A stretch of 64,000 nt of DNA from Nostoc sp. UHCC 0302 (GCF_038096175.1 NZ_CP151099.1:4755484-4819483); one strand, 5' to 3'; shown: positions 1 to 9,455, counted from the stretch's first letter. The notes: generated from the letters alone by a model not told the origin. A program made the numbers and translations.

Positions 1-760
1 GCCGTTGGGCAAATTGAATATTGTTGACGCCATAGCGATTGATGACATTTTCCTGGGACAGACTTGGTGATAAAGATGCACCAGCAATGTCAAAATTAAT
101 TGTTTTTTGATCGTCGCTACGTCTTACCTTAATCTGAGGATTACCACCAGTAGTGCGGACAAAAAAACCGTCACCAGTGATTCGTAAGTTCTCAATCTCT
201 GTTACTTTTGTTACGGTGCTGGCAAGCGTGCCGTTTCGAGCTGGGGTGACAGAGCCTGTCCTCACTACATTGTAAATATTTCTGGGGGAAAAAACTGGCG
301 TGGTTGTCTTTGGGAGAACTTGTGTAGCTGGAGCTTCTGTTTGCTGACTTCCAATATCCGCAACTTCCTCAGATTTTGGTGTTGGTAATTGCACCGTCCA
401 GCGACTGGCAGTTGTCCCGACAAATTTCACCTGCTTGGGGTCTATTGTGTAACCAGGAGTGAGTTCGACGACTATGCGTGTTGTTTGTTCGTCAAACTGC
501 CCGATTCGGATAGCACGAATTGCGCCGCCAACCTGTTGTGTTAGTTGCGGACGCCCAAATGTGGTTTCTGGTAAATCAATTACTAGACGAGTCGGGTTGA
601 AGATTAATTCTGCTTTTGGTTGAACAGCCCCGAAAGTATTAATTTCTAATCGGTTTTGGTTGGCATCAAACCGCCAAGATTCTAGTTCCGCGGCCATTGC
701 TGGCGACGACAGTATGAAGATAGTTCCAATAGTACTGGGTAATAACCAGTGTAGTTTCAC
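1..760 (-). CDS. amiC2: N-acetylmuramoyl-L-alanine amidase, AMIN-domain N-terminal part (partial, cut by window edge)
   Basis: The reading frame starts at a GTG at 760 (AGGAG 7 bases upstream) and runs off the left end of the window, so only about 253 codons are present. It begins with a signal peptide (hydrophobic stretch ending ...SSPAMA) followed by AMIN domains, which in AmiC proteins bind peptidoglycan and place the enzyme at the septum. The zinc amidase domain would lie outside the window. The protein is a close paralogue of the complete gene at 1118-3001, with long identical stretches in the first 120 residues. In Anabaena/Nostoc two tandem amiC genes drill the septal nanopores used for cell-cell communication. 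The order and similarity suggest that this is amiC2 and the upstream copy amiC1; the numbering is inference. Confidence 0.85.
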   Translation of the reverse strand, partial: MKLHWLLPSTIGTIFILSSPAMAAELESWRFDANQNRLEINTFGAVQPKAELIFNPTRLVIDLPETTFGRPQLTQQVGGAIRAIRIGQFDEQTTRIVVELTPGYTIDPKQVKFVGTTASRWTVQLPTPKSEEVADIGSQQTEAPATQVLPKTTTPVFSPRNIYNVVRTGSVTPARNGTLASTVTKVTEIENLRITGDGFFVRTTGGNPQIKVRRSDDQKTINFDIAGASLSPSLSQENVINRYGVNNIQFAQR

Positions 761-983
761 AGTTTTTTCTCCTGATTCGCATTCATGGGAGCCGTTAAAA
801 TCTCAACACATTGGCAATTCCTCACACCGTCACCGCCCAAACTTGAGCTTTGATGCCTTACTTGAGTTTTGTGCTGAATAATATAAAAACACAGACAGTC
901 AATGGCGTAATTTATTGTGTGCTGCCCTGATTTTGCCATGCCATTAGCGCATAAACATTAGAGCAGCAAAGCATTAGATTACA
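761..983 (-). repeat. Duplicated 5' region of the amidase gene (copy 2)
   Basis: This non-coding stretch aligns over about 220 bases with 3002-3216 upstream of the other amidase, including the ribosome binding site and blocks such as CGTCACACCGTCACC-like and AACTTGAGCTTTGATGC. The tandem gene duplication therefore carried its upstream region, and the retained blocks may hold promoter or leader elements. The remaining part, up to 1117, is AT-rich with no recognised feature. Confidence 0.7.
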
Positions 984-1117
984 CTAAAAAAGATTTATTT
1001 ATTTTACTCAGATTTTTTCTGGATATCGGGAATACTTTTAACAGAATCACGACTACTAAGTTGTATAAAAATTGCAATCATTTAGATGTATTTACCCAAA
1101 GTTTTAGACTAATTTCT

Positions 1118-3001
1118 TTATCTTCTTCTGAGGTATTGGAGGATACCGCGAGCGATCGCCTCCGCCATTTGATTTTGATAAGCTGAGGTTCTAAGCCTAG
1201 CAACATCTTGGCGACCGGTTAAATAACCTGTTTCTACTAGAATAGACGGCATGGAACTTTTTCTGAGGACATAAAATCTAGCTCGGCGGACTCCTCGGTC
1301 TCTAACATTGATACTTTGGAGAATGCTACTACGAACAACGCGAGCTAGGCTCAGACCACTATCGTAATAATAAACTTCCAAGCCATTGACATCGGGACGA
1401 GATGCACCTGCTGAATTTGCATGGATGCTGACAAAGGCATCAGCATTAACTCGTTCTGCCAAAACGACTCGTCCCGGAAGGGTAACGAAATAGTCAGAAT
1501 CCCGCGTCATTACCACTTGCACGCCATTTTGCTGCAAAATCTCTGCAACCCTTTTCCCAATAGGCAATATGATATCCTTCTCGCGTACTCCCCCGATACC
1601 GACTGCTCCTGAGTCTTTGCCACCGTGTCCAGGGTCAATTACTACTACCAATCTTCCTCTAGGAATCGGGCTTCTTTGGGGCTGTGAGATAGGAGGATAA
1701 AGATTGTTTGGGTCTGGGAGAGGTGCGCGGTTCAGCGGTGGTAGGGGAGGTATCGGAAGTATTCCAGGGCGTGTGGCGGCTCGGCGAGTGCCTTGCAGTT
1801 GTAGAGCTAAAAGCTGGTCGCTGATTTGGTCAAGTTCCCCAATTTGCACTCCGGCGGCTGGTTGAACTAAGACGACGACAGTGTTGGATTCTTGCGGTTG
1901 TAGGCGCACGCGGAGGATAGGGCTATTAGCATTAAAAGTTGGGCCTGTGACTCTGGAAGCTAACTTAGCGTTGTTAATAGTAATGCGGTATAAACCAGAG
2001 CTTCTATCCCAGTTACCCGTTGCAGATAAAGCTTGGTCAGTTCGAATCAACAGTTTTGTTCCATTACTAGCTAGTTGCACAGACTGAATCGTTGCTATCG
2101 AGTTAGTGGCGACTGGTGTCCGTCTAATGGGAAAGGATCTCGCTTGATTATTCAGTGAGTTGTCGGGATTATTGCTTCTTGGCAGTCCAATAAGACGATT
2201 GGGCAGAACTACTAAACCACCACTATTGCTCATAGTTGCCCGCCAGTCAGGACTATTTTTATCGACCCTTAAAGTCATGCGGACACCAGGTGGTCGGGTT
2301 TGTAGTTCGGTAAATTCCACCCGGCTAACACCATGTCGGTTTATGAGAATATCACTTTGCTGCGCTAGTCGTGGGGATAAAGTAGCACCAACAATGTCCA
2401 TGAAAATCGTAGCGCGATCGCGGCTACGATTGATCCGAATCTGAGAATTTCCACCACTGGTACGGACAAAGAAACCATCACCTGTCACTTGTAAATTCTC
2501 AATTTGAGTTGCTCTTTGTGTAGCGTTGGCAACTTCTGAGGACTCAGGTTTGGCTTCAGAATCTACAGTTACTACATTGTAAATATTTCTAGGAGAAGAT
2601 GCTACTTTATCGGCTTCTGGTCTGGGTAATTGCACTGTCCATCGGCTAGCAGTTGTTCCAACAAATTTCACCTGCTTGGGGTCTATTGTGTAACCAGGAG
2701 TGAGTTCGAGGACTATGCGTGTTGTTTGTTCGTCAAACTGCCCGACACGGATAGAACGAATTGCGCCGCCTATCTGTTGCGTTAGTTGCGGACGCCCAAA
2801 TGTGGTTTCTGGCAAATCAATTACTAGACGAGTCGGGTTGAAGACTAATTGTGCTTTTGGTTGAACAGCCCCGAAAGTATTAATTTCTAATCGGTTTTGG
2901 TTGGCATCAAACCGCCAAGATTCTAGTTCCGCAGCCATTGCTGGCGACGATAGCATGATCATAGTTCCAACAGTTCCAGGTAGTAACCAGTGTAGTTTCA
3001 C
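1118..3001 (-). CDS. amiC1: N-acetylmuramoyl-L-alanine amidase (AMIN-Amidase_3), septal cell-wall hydrolase
   Basis: The 627-residue periplasmic zinc amidase cleaves the MurNAc-L-Ala bond of peptidoglycan. I chose the GTG at 3001 rather than an upstream ATG because AGGAG lies 7 bases ahead and the paralogue at 760 starts identically. After a signal peptide (cleavage near ...PAMA, about residue 22) come AMIN-type beta domains (about 25-115 and 150-270, with a weaker third region), a Pro-rich linker (about 415-450) and the C-terminal Amidase_3 domain. The zinc ligands are visible: His in DPGHGG, Glu in REKD and His in SIHAN, with the catalytic Glu in ILVETGY. The tandem partner lies 357 bases downstream. 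In filamentous cyanobacteria these enzymes make the nanopore array in septal peptidoglycan. Confidence 0.93.
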   Translation of the reverse strand: MKLHWLLPGTVGTMIMLSSPAMAAELESWRFDANQNRLEINTFGAVQPKAQLVFNPTRLVIDLPETTFGRPQLTQQIGGAIRSIRVGQFDEQTTRIVLELTPGYTIDPKQVKFVGTTASRWTVQLPRPEADKVASSPRNIYNVVTVDSEAKPESSEVANATQRATQIENLQVTGDGFFVRTSGGNSQIRINRSRDRATIFMDIVGATLSPRLAQQSDILINRHGVSRVEFTELQTRPPGVRMTLRVDKNSPDWRATMSNSGGLVVLPNRLIGLPRSNNPDNSLNNQARSFPIRRTPVATNSIATIQSVQLASNGTKLLIRTDQALSATGNWDRSSGLYRITINNAKLASRVTGPTFNANSPILRVRLQPQESNTVVVLVQPAAGVQIGELDQISDQLLALQLQGTRRAATRPGILPIPPLPPLNRAPLPDPNNLYPPISQPQRSPIPRGRLVVVIDPGHGGKDSGAVGIGGVREKDIILPIGKRVAEILQQNGVQVVMTRDSDYFVTLPGRVVLAERVNADAFVSIHANSAGASRPDVNGLEVYYYDSGLSLARVVRSSILQSINVRDRGVRRARFYVLRKSSMPSILVETGYLTGRQDVARLRTSAYQNQMAEAIARGILQYLRRR

Positions 3002-3216
3002 AGTTTTTTCTCCTGTTTCGTATTCATGGAAGCCGTCAATATTTCCAAATATTGGCAAATCGTCACACCGTCACCACCTAAACTTGAGCTTTGATGCTTT
3101 ACTTGAGTTTTACGTTGATATAAACACACAGTTAATGACGTAATTTCTAGCACGCTCCTCTGATTTTGCCATGCTATTAGCACATAGACATTCAACTAGC
3201 AAAGCATCAGCTTACA
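3002..3216 (-). repeat. Duplicated 5' region of the amidase gene (copy 1)
   Basis: This is the partner of 761-983. The first 70 bases upstream of the GTG are nearly identical in the two copies, and homology fades near 3216. It probably contains the amiC1 promoter and leader. A frame running through it toward the start codon has no Shine-Dalgarno support and was not used. Confidence 0.7.
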
Positions 3217-3690
3217 GCAACAAACAGATAGCTAGAATTAACTTTGCTCAGTCAATTCCAGTCACTAACACTTGATTTAGATAGGCAGTGGTGTTGAACT
3301 ATTTGATATTGCTACTGATGCACTGAGTAAATAATTCCCAATACTGTCGCCTGATATAGCAAGATTTATGCGTGTTTCTCATTAATTACTTGGAAAATAT
3401 TTAAATTATCACTAAGGGTTAGAGGGAAAGGAGAAATAAATAACATTCCGAATGCTGGTAGAAATTAGAAACAAACGATAATTTTACAATCACAGGGGAC
3501 GGAGATTTGGGGAGAGAAGTTTCCGCTTGAGTTTAGTAAAATCCTCAAAGCGCTTATGGAGTGAGGAGTGAGGGAGCAGGGGGACAAGGAGAATAATTCA
3601 ATATTCCTGCTTCCTGCCTCCTGCTTTGAAAGTGCTGAATGCTAAACGGAAAACGCTTAGCACTTTATAATCATTTACTCAAAAATGGGA
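3217..3690. other. Intergenic region without recognised gene
   Basis: This AT-rich spacer between the antiporter's stop and the amidase leader includes a purine-rich then pyrimidine-rich stretch at about 3560-3625 (GGAGTGAGGGAGCAGGGG facing TTCCTGCCTCCTGC) that can form an imperfect hairpin, of the kind common in Nostoc intergenic DNA. I see no conserved coding frame. Confidence 0.5.
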
Positions 3691-5163
3691 TTAGTTTTCT
3701 TGAGTATCTTGGGTTACCTCCAGACTTCCACCATCATTTAACACCCTTGACTGGGGCGGTTCAATTACCAACGATGTTCCAGAGTCACCATCTAAAATCA
3801 ATTGCCCTGACCCTGAGTCAACTGTTTTCGGATCTGGAAAGACGAATCGTAGCAAGGGAGGGGCTAAAAAGGTTGTTAAGATAACCATCATGATAATTGC
3901 CGCCCCTAATGGTTTTGAGAGAACGCCACTGGCTGCGCCGACGCCAGCAAACACTAACCCGACTTCACCCCTGGGAATCATGCCTACACCAATTGCTAAA
4001 CGGTTAATTTGCGGTTGACCAAACACGCTTAAACCTGTGATTACTTTACCGAAGATGGCTACTAGGATCAGGAAAGTTGCCATAATTAGACCTTCGCGAT
4101 TGTCGGGAATCGCGGGGTTCAACACTCCCAAATCGGTTTTTGCGCCAACAGTCACAAAGAAAATTGGCACTAGCATATCAGCTATGGGAATCACTTGCTT
4201 TTGCAGTTCTTTGCGCTTATCAGTTTCTTCTAGGACTAAGCCTGCTGCAAAAGCTCCAAGAATTGCTTCTAACTGGATGATGGCAGCAAAGTATGCCATG
4301 ACAAAGGCGAAGATGAATGCGGGTATCACCAGTTCACCACGTGTCTTGAGTTTATCAGCGATCGCCACAAAGGATTTATTGAAAACATTGCCTAGTACGA
4401 TCGCTCCAAGCAGAAAACCAGTGGCGCTGATAATTAGATAAATGACTTTGCCCACATCTACTACGCCATCTTTAGCCAAGCTGGCAACTACTGCCAAAAC
4501 GATGATTCCTAATACATCGTCAATCACAGCAGCACCGAGAATAATCTGTCCTTCTTTAGAATTGAGCCTTCCGATTTCTGATAGCACCTTGGAAGTAATC
4601 CCAATACTAGTAGCAGTCAAAGCCGCCCCAGCAAAAATCGCAGGTACAGCATCGATACCAAACAAAGTCATCAAACCTACAGTACCAGCCGCAAAGGGTA
4701 CTACTACTCCCACTGTTGCCACAACAGTGGCTTGGATACCGACTGCCATAAGGTCTTTTAAGTTCGACTCCAAACCAATTTCAAACAGCAGGATAATCAC
4801 TCCCAATTCTGCCAAAACAGAAACGACCTCCGACTGCACCGCAAACACCTCTGGAGTAGCTTCAGGGCTTAAACCAGCGGTGGTTTGGAGGAAGGTCATA
4901 ATCAAAGAACTAGAACTGTCTGCCCCGCCTTCTGGAAACACTAAAAGGTGGAAAACAGAGATGCCGACTACCACACCACCTACGAGTTCACCTAAGACAG
5001 GTGGCAAACCCACCTTGTTTGATAACTCACCACCGACTTTACTGGCGAGGTAAATTACCACTAAGCTTAGTAGCACTGCTGCTACTACCATTGAACTGTC
5101 TGCTGCTTTTGTTGCGCTTGCCAGCAGAGGAAAAGATAAGTTGAGTGGATCTAACAAATGCAT
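3691..5163 (-). CDS. Cation:proton antiporter, CPA2/Kef type (NhaS-like)
   Basis: This 490-residue integral membrane protein has about 12 hydrophobic segments and is built like Kef/NhaS sodium or potassium/proton exchangers. Family-typical sequence includes the N-terminal LPPVLGELVGGVVVG segment, the SIGITSKVLSE region, the conserved AAVIDDVLGIIVLA helix with the paired acidic residues, and the late GMIPRGEVGLVFAGVG segment. The C-terminal 45 residues are hydrophilic and lack a TrkA-N domain, which separates it from full-length KefB/C. It most resembles the cyanobacterial NhaS3-like group, but the transported cation cannot be read from sequence. It is encoded upstream of the amidases on the same strand, with 690 bases between. 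Confidence 0.88.
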   Translation of the reverse strand: MHLLDPLNLSFPLLASATKAADSSMVVAAVLLSLVVIYLASKVGGELSNKVGLPPVLGELVGGVVVGISVFHLLVFPEGGADSSSSLIMTFLQTTAGLSPEATPEVFAVQSEVVSVLAELGVIILLFEIGLESNLKDLMAVGIQATVVATVGVVVPFAAGTVGLMTLFGIDAVPAIFAGAALTATSIGITSKVLSEIGRLNSKEGQIILGAAVIDDVLGIIVLAVVASLAKDGVVDVGKVIYLIISATGFLLGAIVLGNVFNKSFVAIADKLKTRGELVIPAFIFAFVMAYFAAIIQLEAILGAFAAGLVLEETDKRKELQKQVIPIADMLVPIFFVTVGAKTDLGVLNPAIPDNREGLIMATFLILVAIFGKVITGLSVFGQPQINRLAIGVGMIPRGEVGLVFAGVGAASGVLSKPLGAAIIMMVILTTFLAPPLLRFVFPDPKTVDSGSGQLILDGDSGTSLVIEPPQSRVLNDGGSLEVTQDTQEN

Positions 5164-5250
5164 AGGTTCTGTGAAAATCCTTCACTTTATTTTGACGCGT
5201 TTGCGGAAATTAGCTATTTTGAGAGATGCGCTGCTGATAGCTGTCGTCAA

Positions 5251-5664
5251 TTATTTTGTGCCATCTGCCAACTCAATCAAGTATTGCCAGTAGAACTCAG
5301 ATACTGGGACTACAGACAGTCTAGGAAGTCGCACTAAGTCAAAGTCTGTGAATCTGCTGTCCTGCTTAATTTGGGCTAGGGTGACGGGTTGCTTGACTCT
5401 GCGTACTGCTCGCAAATCTACAACTACTCGTTTCGCATCATTGAGCGCTGGGTCGGCATAAGGTTGACTAACTATCTCTGCTATACCGATAACTTGGCGT
5501 TCTTTACCTGTGTGATAAATCAATGTCGAATCGCCAAGGAGCATTGTGCGTAAGTGTTTCAGTGCTAAGGGATTGTTAACTCCATCCCAAACTGTAGTGC
5601 CGTCTTGTTCTAAATCGAAATAGGAATAATCTTCCGGCTCAGTTTTCAGCAGCCAATACGCCAT
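5251..5664 (-). CDS. EVE domain-containing protein (Thy28-like)
   Basis: The 137-residue protein is almost entirely one EVE domain, a PUA-like fold that binds modified bases in DNA or RNA. The hallmark N-terminus (AYWLLKTEPEDYSYFDLEQ), the VWDGVNNP motif and LLGDSTLIYHTG are all present. GTG at 5667 and ATG at 5664 are adjacent candidate starts; I prefer the ATG, 8 bases from GGAG. Family members are often annotated as thymocyte nuclear protein 1 homologues. The physiological ligand in cyanobacteria is unknown. It is divergent from the SIMPL-domain gene to its right. Confidence 0.9.
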   Translation of the reverse strand: MAYWLLKTEPEDYSYFDLEQDGTTVWDGVNNPLALKHLRTMLLGDSTLIYHTGKERQVIGIAEIVSQPYADPALNDAKRVVVDLRAVRRVKQPVTLAQIKQDSRFTDFDLVRLPRLSVVPVSEFYWQYLIELADGTK

Positions 5665-5902
5665 CACAAAATCTCCAAATCTGTGGATGTAATTTTTTTA
5701 GTTTCCAAAAATGTAACTAGTGCAAGTTTTGACTATGCCAGTGTCAAAGTAGAAACATACAAATCGTATCGATCAATCGCATTTGAGTTGTGAAAAACTT
5801 GTGGTGGCTGTTGATTCTTAAGAGTTGACAGTAAAATGCAGATTGCCAGATACGCTTTATCTGGAAGCGTCTGTAGATAATTTTCTGAGGAGTGCAAATC
5901 TT

Positions 5903-6652
5903 ATGCATAGAACTGCTTTATCCGGTTCTCGGTTTCATGTTGGGAACCTGTGGAAAACACTGCCTTTTTTTTTGCTAGTATGTGTAAGTTTTACGCTGCC
6001 TGCCTTGGCTCAAGAAAAAGAGAAATTGTGGCGAACTTTGAGTGTTAGTGGTCGGGGAGTGGAAACAATTCCTACAACCTTATCGCAGGTGACTTTGGGT
6101 GTAGAAATTCAAGGTAAAACTGCACAAGAGGTACAGCAAGAGGCAGCTCGCAGATCATCAGCTGTGGTTGCGTTGCTTAAGAGCCGAAATGTGGAAAAAT
6201 TACAAACTACTAGTATCCAACTTAACCCAGTTTATAGCTATAACAATAACGTGCAGCGGCTTACAGGTTATGCTGCCAGCAATACTGTGAGTTTTCGGAT
6301 TCCTACTGAGAAAACTGGTACATTATTGGATGACGCTGTGAAAGCAGGTGCAACGCAAATTAACGGTATTAGTTTTGTTGCAAATGATGAAGCGATCGCC
6401 AATGCTCGAAAACAAGCGCTCAAAGAAGCAACACAAGATGCTCAACAGCAAGCTAATGCTGTTTTTGATGCCCTTGGTTTAAAATCTAAAGAGGTGGTGA
6501 GTATTCAAGTTAATAATGCCAGTGCCCCACCACCACCGCCCATAGTCTACCGTGCTGAGGCTGCCAAAGCACCTGATGCCGATGCTTCCACCCCGGTAGT
6601 TGGTGGTGAACAGCAAGTAGAAGCATCAGTGACATTGCAAATTAGTTATTAA
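5903..6652 (+). CDS. SIMPL (DUF541) domain-containing exported protein
   Basis: The 249-residue exported protein has a signal peptide (hydrophobic TLPFFLLVCVSFTLPALA, cleavage before QEKEK) and then a SIMPL/DUF541 domain. Diagnostic parts are the opening LSVSGRGVETIPTT strand, the TSIQLNPVYSY motif, the GINGISF-like segment and the long helix rich in A, Q and K before the second half. I chose the ATG at 5903, ten bases after GAGGAG (5887-5892), over an upstream in-frame start that would bury the signal peptide. Relatives include BP26/OMP28 of Brucella and E. coli YggE, linked to oxidative stress tolerance; the biochemical role is unclear. A Pro-rich loop (APPPPPIVY) follows residue 200. Confidence 0.88.
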   Translation: MHRTALSGSRFHVGNLWKTLPFFLLVCVSFTLPALAQEKEKLWRTLSVSGRGVETIPTTLSQVTLGVEIQGKTAQEVQQEAARRSSAVVALLKSRNVEKLQTTSIQLNPVYSYNNNVQRLTGYAASNTVSFRIPTEKTGTLLDDAVKAGATQINGISFVANDEAIANARKQALKEATQDAQQQANAVFDALGLKSKEVVSIQVNNASAPPPPPIVYRAEAAKAPDADASTPVVGGEQQVEASVTLQISY

Positions 6653-6675
6653 TTGTTCTTTGTCATTTGTGTCCG

Positions 6676-6782
6676 AAGTTCTGAGCGGAGGCTTCCTTCG
6701 CTCAGACTTCTCTCTTTAATCTTGACAAATGACCAATGACTAAGCGCAAAGTCTGAGCGCCGGCTTCCGGTGATCAGAACTT
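6676..6782. repeat. Nested inverted repeat between convergent genes (likely bidirectional terminator)
   Basis: Two 34-base arms, 6676-6709 and 6749-6782, are imperfect reverse complements of each other, and each arm is itself a hairpin (AAGTTCTGAGCG ... CGCTCAGACTT). The element lies exactly between the convergent stops of the SIMPL gene and ssb. It resembles small dispersed palindromic repeats of Nostoc genomes and may serve as a terminator for both genes, although no strong T-run follows. Confidence 0.7.
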
Positions 6783-6805
6783 TGTAAGAGAGGACAAATG
6801 ACAAA

Positions 6806-7168
6806 TTAAAAATGTTCTGGTGATGTATCTGTCATACCACCTTCTCCATCCCGCTTGGAACCCAATAAATCTAGTTGATCTACCCTTATAATTGGTGCAG
6901 AACGGGTTGCTCCTGTTTGGCGATCGCTCCATGTGTCAAACTTCAAAGAACCTTTGATCCCAATTAAGCTTCCTTTACGTACATAATTACCCGCGACCTC
7001 TGCTGTTTTGTCCCATAGTTCTAATGTGAACCAGTCGGGTTCATCGCTGTTACGCGCTCTCCGTCTTACAGCTAGTGTCAGTCTACACTTAATACTACCA
7101 GATTCAAAATATTTAATATCTGGGTCGCTGCCTACACGACCAACAAGGGTGACAATATTGATGCTCAT
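6806..7168 (-). CDS. ssb: Single-stranded DNA-binding protein
   Basis: The 120-residue SSB is an OB-fold protein that coats single-stranded DNA in replication and repair. The N-terminus SINIVTLVGRVGSDPDIKYFE and the GSLIGIKGSLKFDTW stretch are typical of the short cyanobacterial SSBs. The start at 7168 has AAGGG upstream; an in-frame start seven codons earlier lacks a site. The C-terminus ends DTSPEHF, so the usual acidic DDDIPF tip that recruits partner proteins is degenerate. That is common in the secondary SSB forms of cyanobacteria and may mean weaker partner binding. Confidence 0.9.
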   Translation of the reverse strand: MSINIVTLVGRVGSDPDIKYFESGSIKCRLTLAVRRRARNSDEPDWFTLELWDKTAEVAGNYVRKGSLIGIKGSLKFDTWSDRQTGATRSAPIIRVDQLDLLGSKRDGEGGMTDTSPEHF

Positions 7169-7504
7169 GGGTATTCCCTTACAGTACACGTGTACTCATT
7201 AATTGGTGACTTTCATCATAGCGAATTGTGAAACTCTTGAAAATAATGTGTTAAACAGTTAACAATATGATGGAGAGATAAAATGATACAAACTTGTCAG
7301 GGAAACCTACAAAAGTATACTGATATACTAAATTAGCCTGAGAAGATCAAAAAGTAGAGGCCTGAGACATAGTAAATATTGGCATAAATTATATAAAAAT
7401 ATAGTCTGTTTTACTGGACTCAGGATAAAAAAGGTAATAGAATCCAGCACGATTCACTTATACCGTTGTAGTAAAAAGTATCGCAATAAGAGGCACAGAG
7501 ACGC
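7169..7504. other. Divergent intergenic region between ssb and mreB
   Basis: These 336 AT-rich bases must hold the promoters for the leftward ssb and rightward mreBCD transcripts. I see no strong -35/-10 pair or repeat that I can assign with confidence. Confidence 0.5.
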
Positions 7505-8548
7505 GTGGGTCTTTTCAGGAACTTTCGCACATCATGGGATATGGGTATCGACCTCGGTACTGCCAACACCCTCGTTTACGTATCTGGTAAAGGCATTGTA
7601 CTCCAAGAACCTTCGGTGGTTGCCATTGATCAAAATGAAAAGGTAGCACTGGCTGTCGGAGAAGAGGCCAAAAAAATGCTTGGTCGGACTCCTGAAAATG
7701 TGATTGCCGTCCGCCCCTTGCGTGATGGTGTAATCGCTGACTTTGATACAGCCGAGATCATGCTCAAAAGTTTTATTCAGCGCGTAAATGAGGGTAGATC
7801 CCTCATTTTACCGCGGATAGTTATCGGCATTCCCAGTGGTGTTACAGGAGTAGAAAGGCGAGCTGTGATGGATGCAGCAGCTCAAGCTGGGGCTAGGGAA
7901 GTTTACTTAATTGATGAACCTGTCGCTGCGGCTATTGGTGCAGGATTACCAGTGGCGGAACCAACTGGTAACATGATTATCGATATTGGTGGTGGCACAA
8001 CAGAAGTTGCTGTTCTGAGCCTCCAAGGTACGGTAATCAGCGAATCAGTACGCGTGGCTGGAGATGAACTTACTGAAGCAATCACTCAGTACCTGAAGAA
8101 AGTTCATAATTTGGTAATTGGTGAACGTACTGCCGAAGACATCAAAATTCGCATTGGCTCTGCCTATCCTACTAATGATGACAATGATGCAATGATGGAA
8201 GTCCGAGGTGTACACCTACTTTCTGGTTTACCACGAACTGTAACCGTTAAAGCCGGGGAAATTCGTGAAAGTATGTTGGAACCACTATCAGTAATTGTAG
8301 AAGCTGTGAAGCGTACACTGGAACGCACACCTCCAGAACTAGCAGCAGACATTATTGATAGGGGTATCATGCTAGCTGGTGGAGGCGCTTTACTCAAAGG
8401 TATAGACACCTTAATTAGCCATGAAACCGGAATAGTCACACATATCGCTGCTGATCCTCTCTGTTGTGTTGTGCTGGGAACAGGTCGTGTGTTAGAAAAC
8501 TTCAAACAGTTGGAACGTGTGTTCAGCGCTCGTTCTCGCAATATGTAG
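7505..8548 (+). CDS. mreB: Rod shape-determining protein MreB (bacterial actin)
   Basis: This 347-residue actin-family ATPase forms membrane-associated filaments that guide elongation and cell shape. The phosphate-1 motif (GIDLGTANTLVY), phosphate-2 motif (MIIDIGGGTTEVAV) and adenosine motif (GIMLAGGGALLKGID) are all intact. The GTG at 7505 is the start that keeps the conserved MGLFRNF amphipathic N-terminus for membrane binding. It is the first gene of the mreB-mreC-mreD cluster; mreC starts 97 bases downstream. Confidence 0.97.
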   Translation: MGLFRNFRTSWDMGIDLGTANTLVYVSGKGIVLQEPSVVAIDQNEKVALAVGEEAKKMLGRTPENVIAVRPLRDGVIADFDTAEIMLKSFIQRVNEGRSLILPRIVIGIPSGVTGVERRAVMDAAAQAGAREVYLIDEPVAAAIGAGLPVAEPTGNMIIDIGGGTTEVAVLSLQGTVISESVRVAGDELTEAITQYLKKVHNLVIGERTAEDIKIRIGSAYPTNDDNDAMMEVRGVHLLSGLPRTVTVKAGEIRESMLEPLSVIVEAVKRTLERTPPELAADIIDRGIMLAGGGALLKGIDTLISHETGIVTHIAADPLCCVVLGTGRVLENFKQLERVFSARSRNM

Positions 8549-8645
8549 CAAAAAATATTAGATATTGGGTTCTATTTTGGTTTTATTTGGGTTCTATATA
8601 TTAAGTAGAATCCAGTATCTTCTCAATTGAAAGAATTAGGTATAA

Positions 8646-9455
8646 ATGGTTACTGCACGTCGTTGGTGGGATCGTAAAGGGTTACAAATTGGGTTAGTAG
8701 CTCTCGCACTAGGTAGCGCCTGGATGCTGCGACAGACCCAAGGTGCATTGCTGCTTGAGACGTTCAATGTAATTACTCGTCCGTTGCAGATGTTACATCC
8801 AGGGCCGAATCAACAAGAACGTCTTCAAGATGCTCGGTTATTAGAATTACAAACCCGCATAGTAGATTTAGAAAGTCAAAATAAAGAACTACAAAATTTA
8901 TTAGGCTACATTGAGCAAGAGCCAACTTCATCGCGCCCCATTCCCGCAAGGGTAGTAGGGCGCAGTGCAGACAATTGGTGGCAACAAGTTACACTTAATC
9001 GTGGCTCAAACGCAGGTATCCAAGAAGGCTTTATTGTCAAGGCTGATGGCGGATTAGTGGGTTTGGTAGAAAGCGTAACTCCTAATACTAGCCGCGTGTT
9101 ATTAATCAGCGACCTTAAAAGCCAAGTAGGTGTGACAATTAGCCGCACTTCAGCAAAGGGAGTATTACGGGGAGATTCCTCTGCGGAAGCTGTGCTGGAG
9201 TTTTATGAAAAAGTCCCAAATGCCAAAGTGGGAGATTTAATTTCCACATCTACCTATAGTCAGAAGTTTCCACCAGGTTTAGCGGTAGGACGAGTGAAGT
9301 CTCTAGATTTAAAGAAACTTCCAGCATCAGTGGCAAAAGTTGAGCTTTTCCCACCGATAAAATCCCTAGATTGGGTAGCTGTATATCCAAAACCAGCAAA
9401 CCCAGATTCAGAAAACCAAAAGTCGACAAATAAAGCAACACAAAAGTCTAATTAG
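8646..9455 (+). CDS. mreC: Rod shape-determining protein MreC
   Basis: The 269-residue protein has one N-terminal membrane helix (about residues 13-30), a short coiled coil (about 60-90, LLELQTRIVDLESQNKELQNLL) and the periplasmic MreC beta domains (NRGSNAGIQEGFIVKADGGLVG; VGRVKSLDLKKL). It links MreB filaments to the wall synthesis machinery on the outer face of the membrane. The C-terminal 20 residues are polar and low complexity. It lies between mreB and mreD, 23 bases before mreD. Confidence 0.95.
   Translation: MVTARRWWDRKGLQIGLVALALGSAWMLRQTQGALLLETFNVITRPLQMLHPGPNQQERLQDARLLELQTRIVDLESQNKELQNLLGYIEQEPTSSRPIPARVVGRSADNWWQQVTLNRGSNAGIQEGFIVKADGGLVGLVESVTPNTSRVLLISDLKSQVGVTISRTSAKGVLRGDSSAEAVLEFYEKVPNAKVGDLISTSTYSQKFPPGLAVGRVKSLDLKKLPASVAKVELFPPIKSLDWVAVYPKPANPDSENQKSTNKATQKSN

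Noticed and set aside
2901-3143. Plus-strand frames repeated at 660-881 and 2901-3143
   Set aside because: They are similar to each other only because they lie antisense to the duplicated amidase starts.
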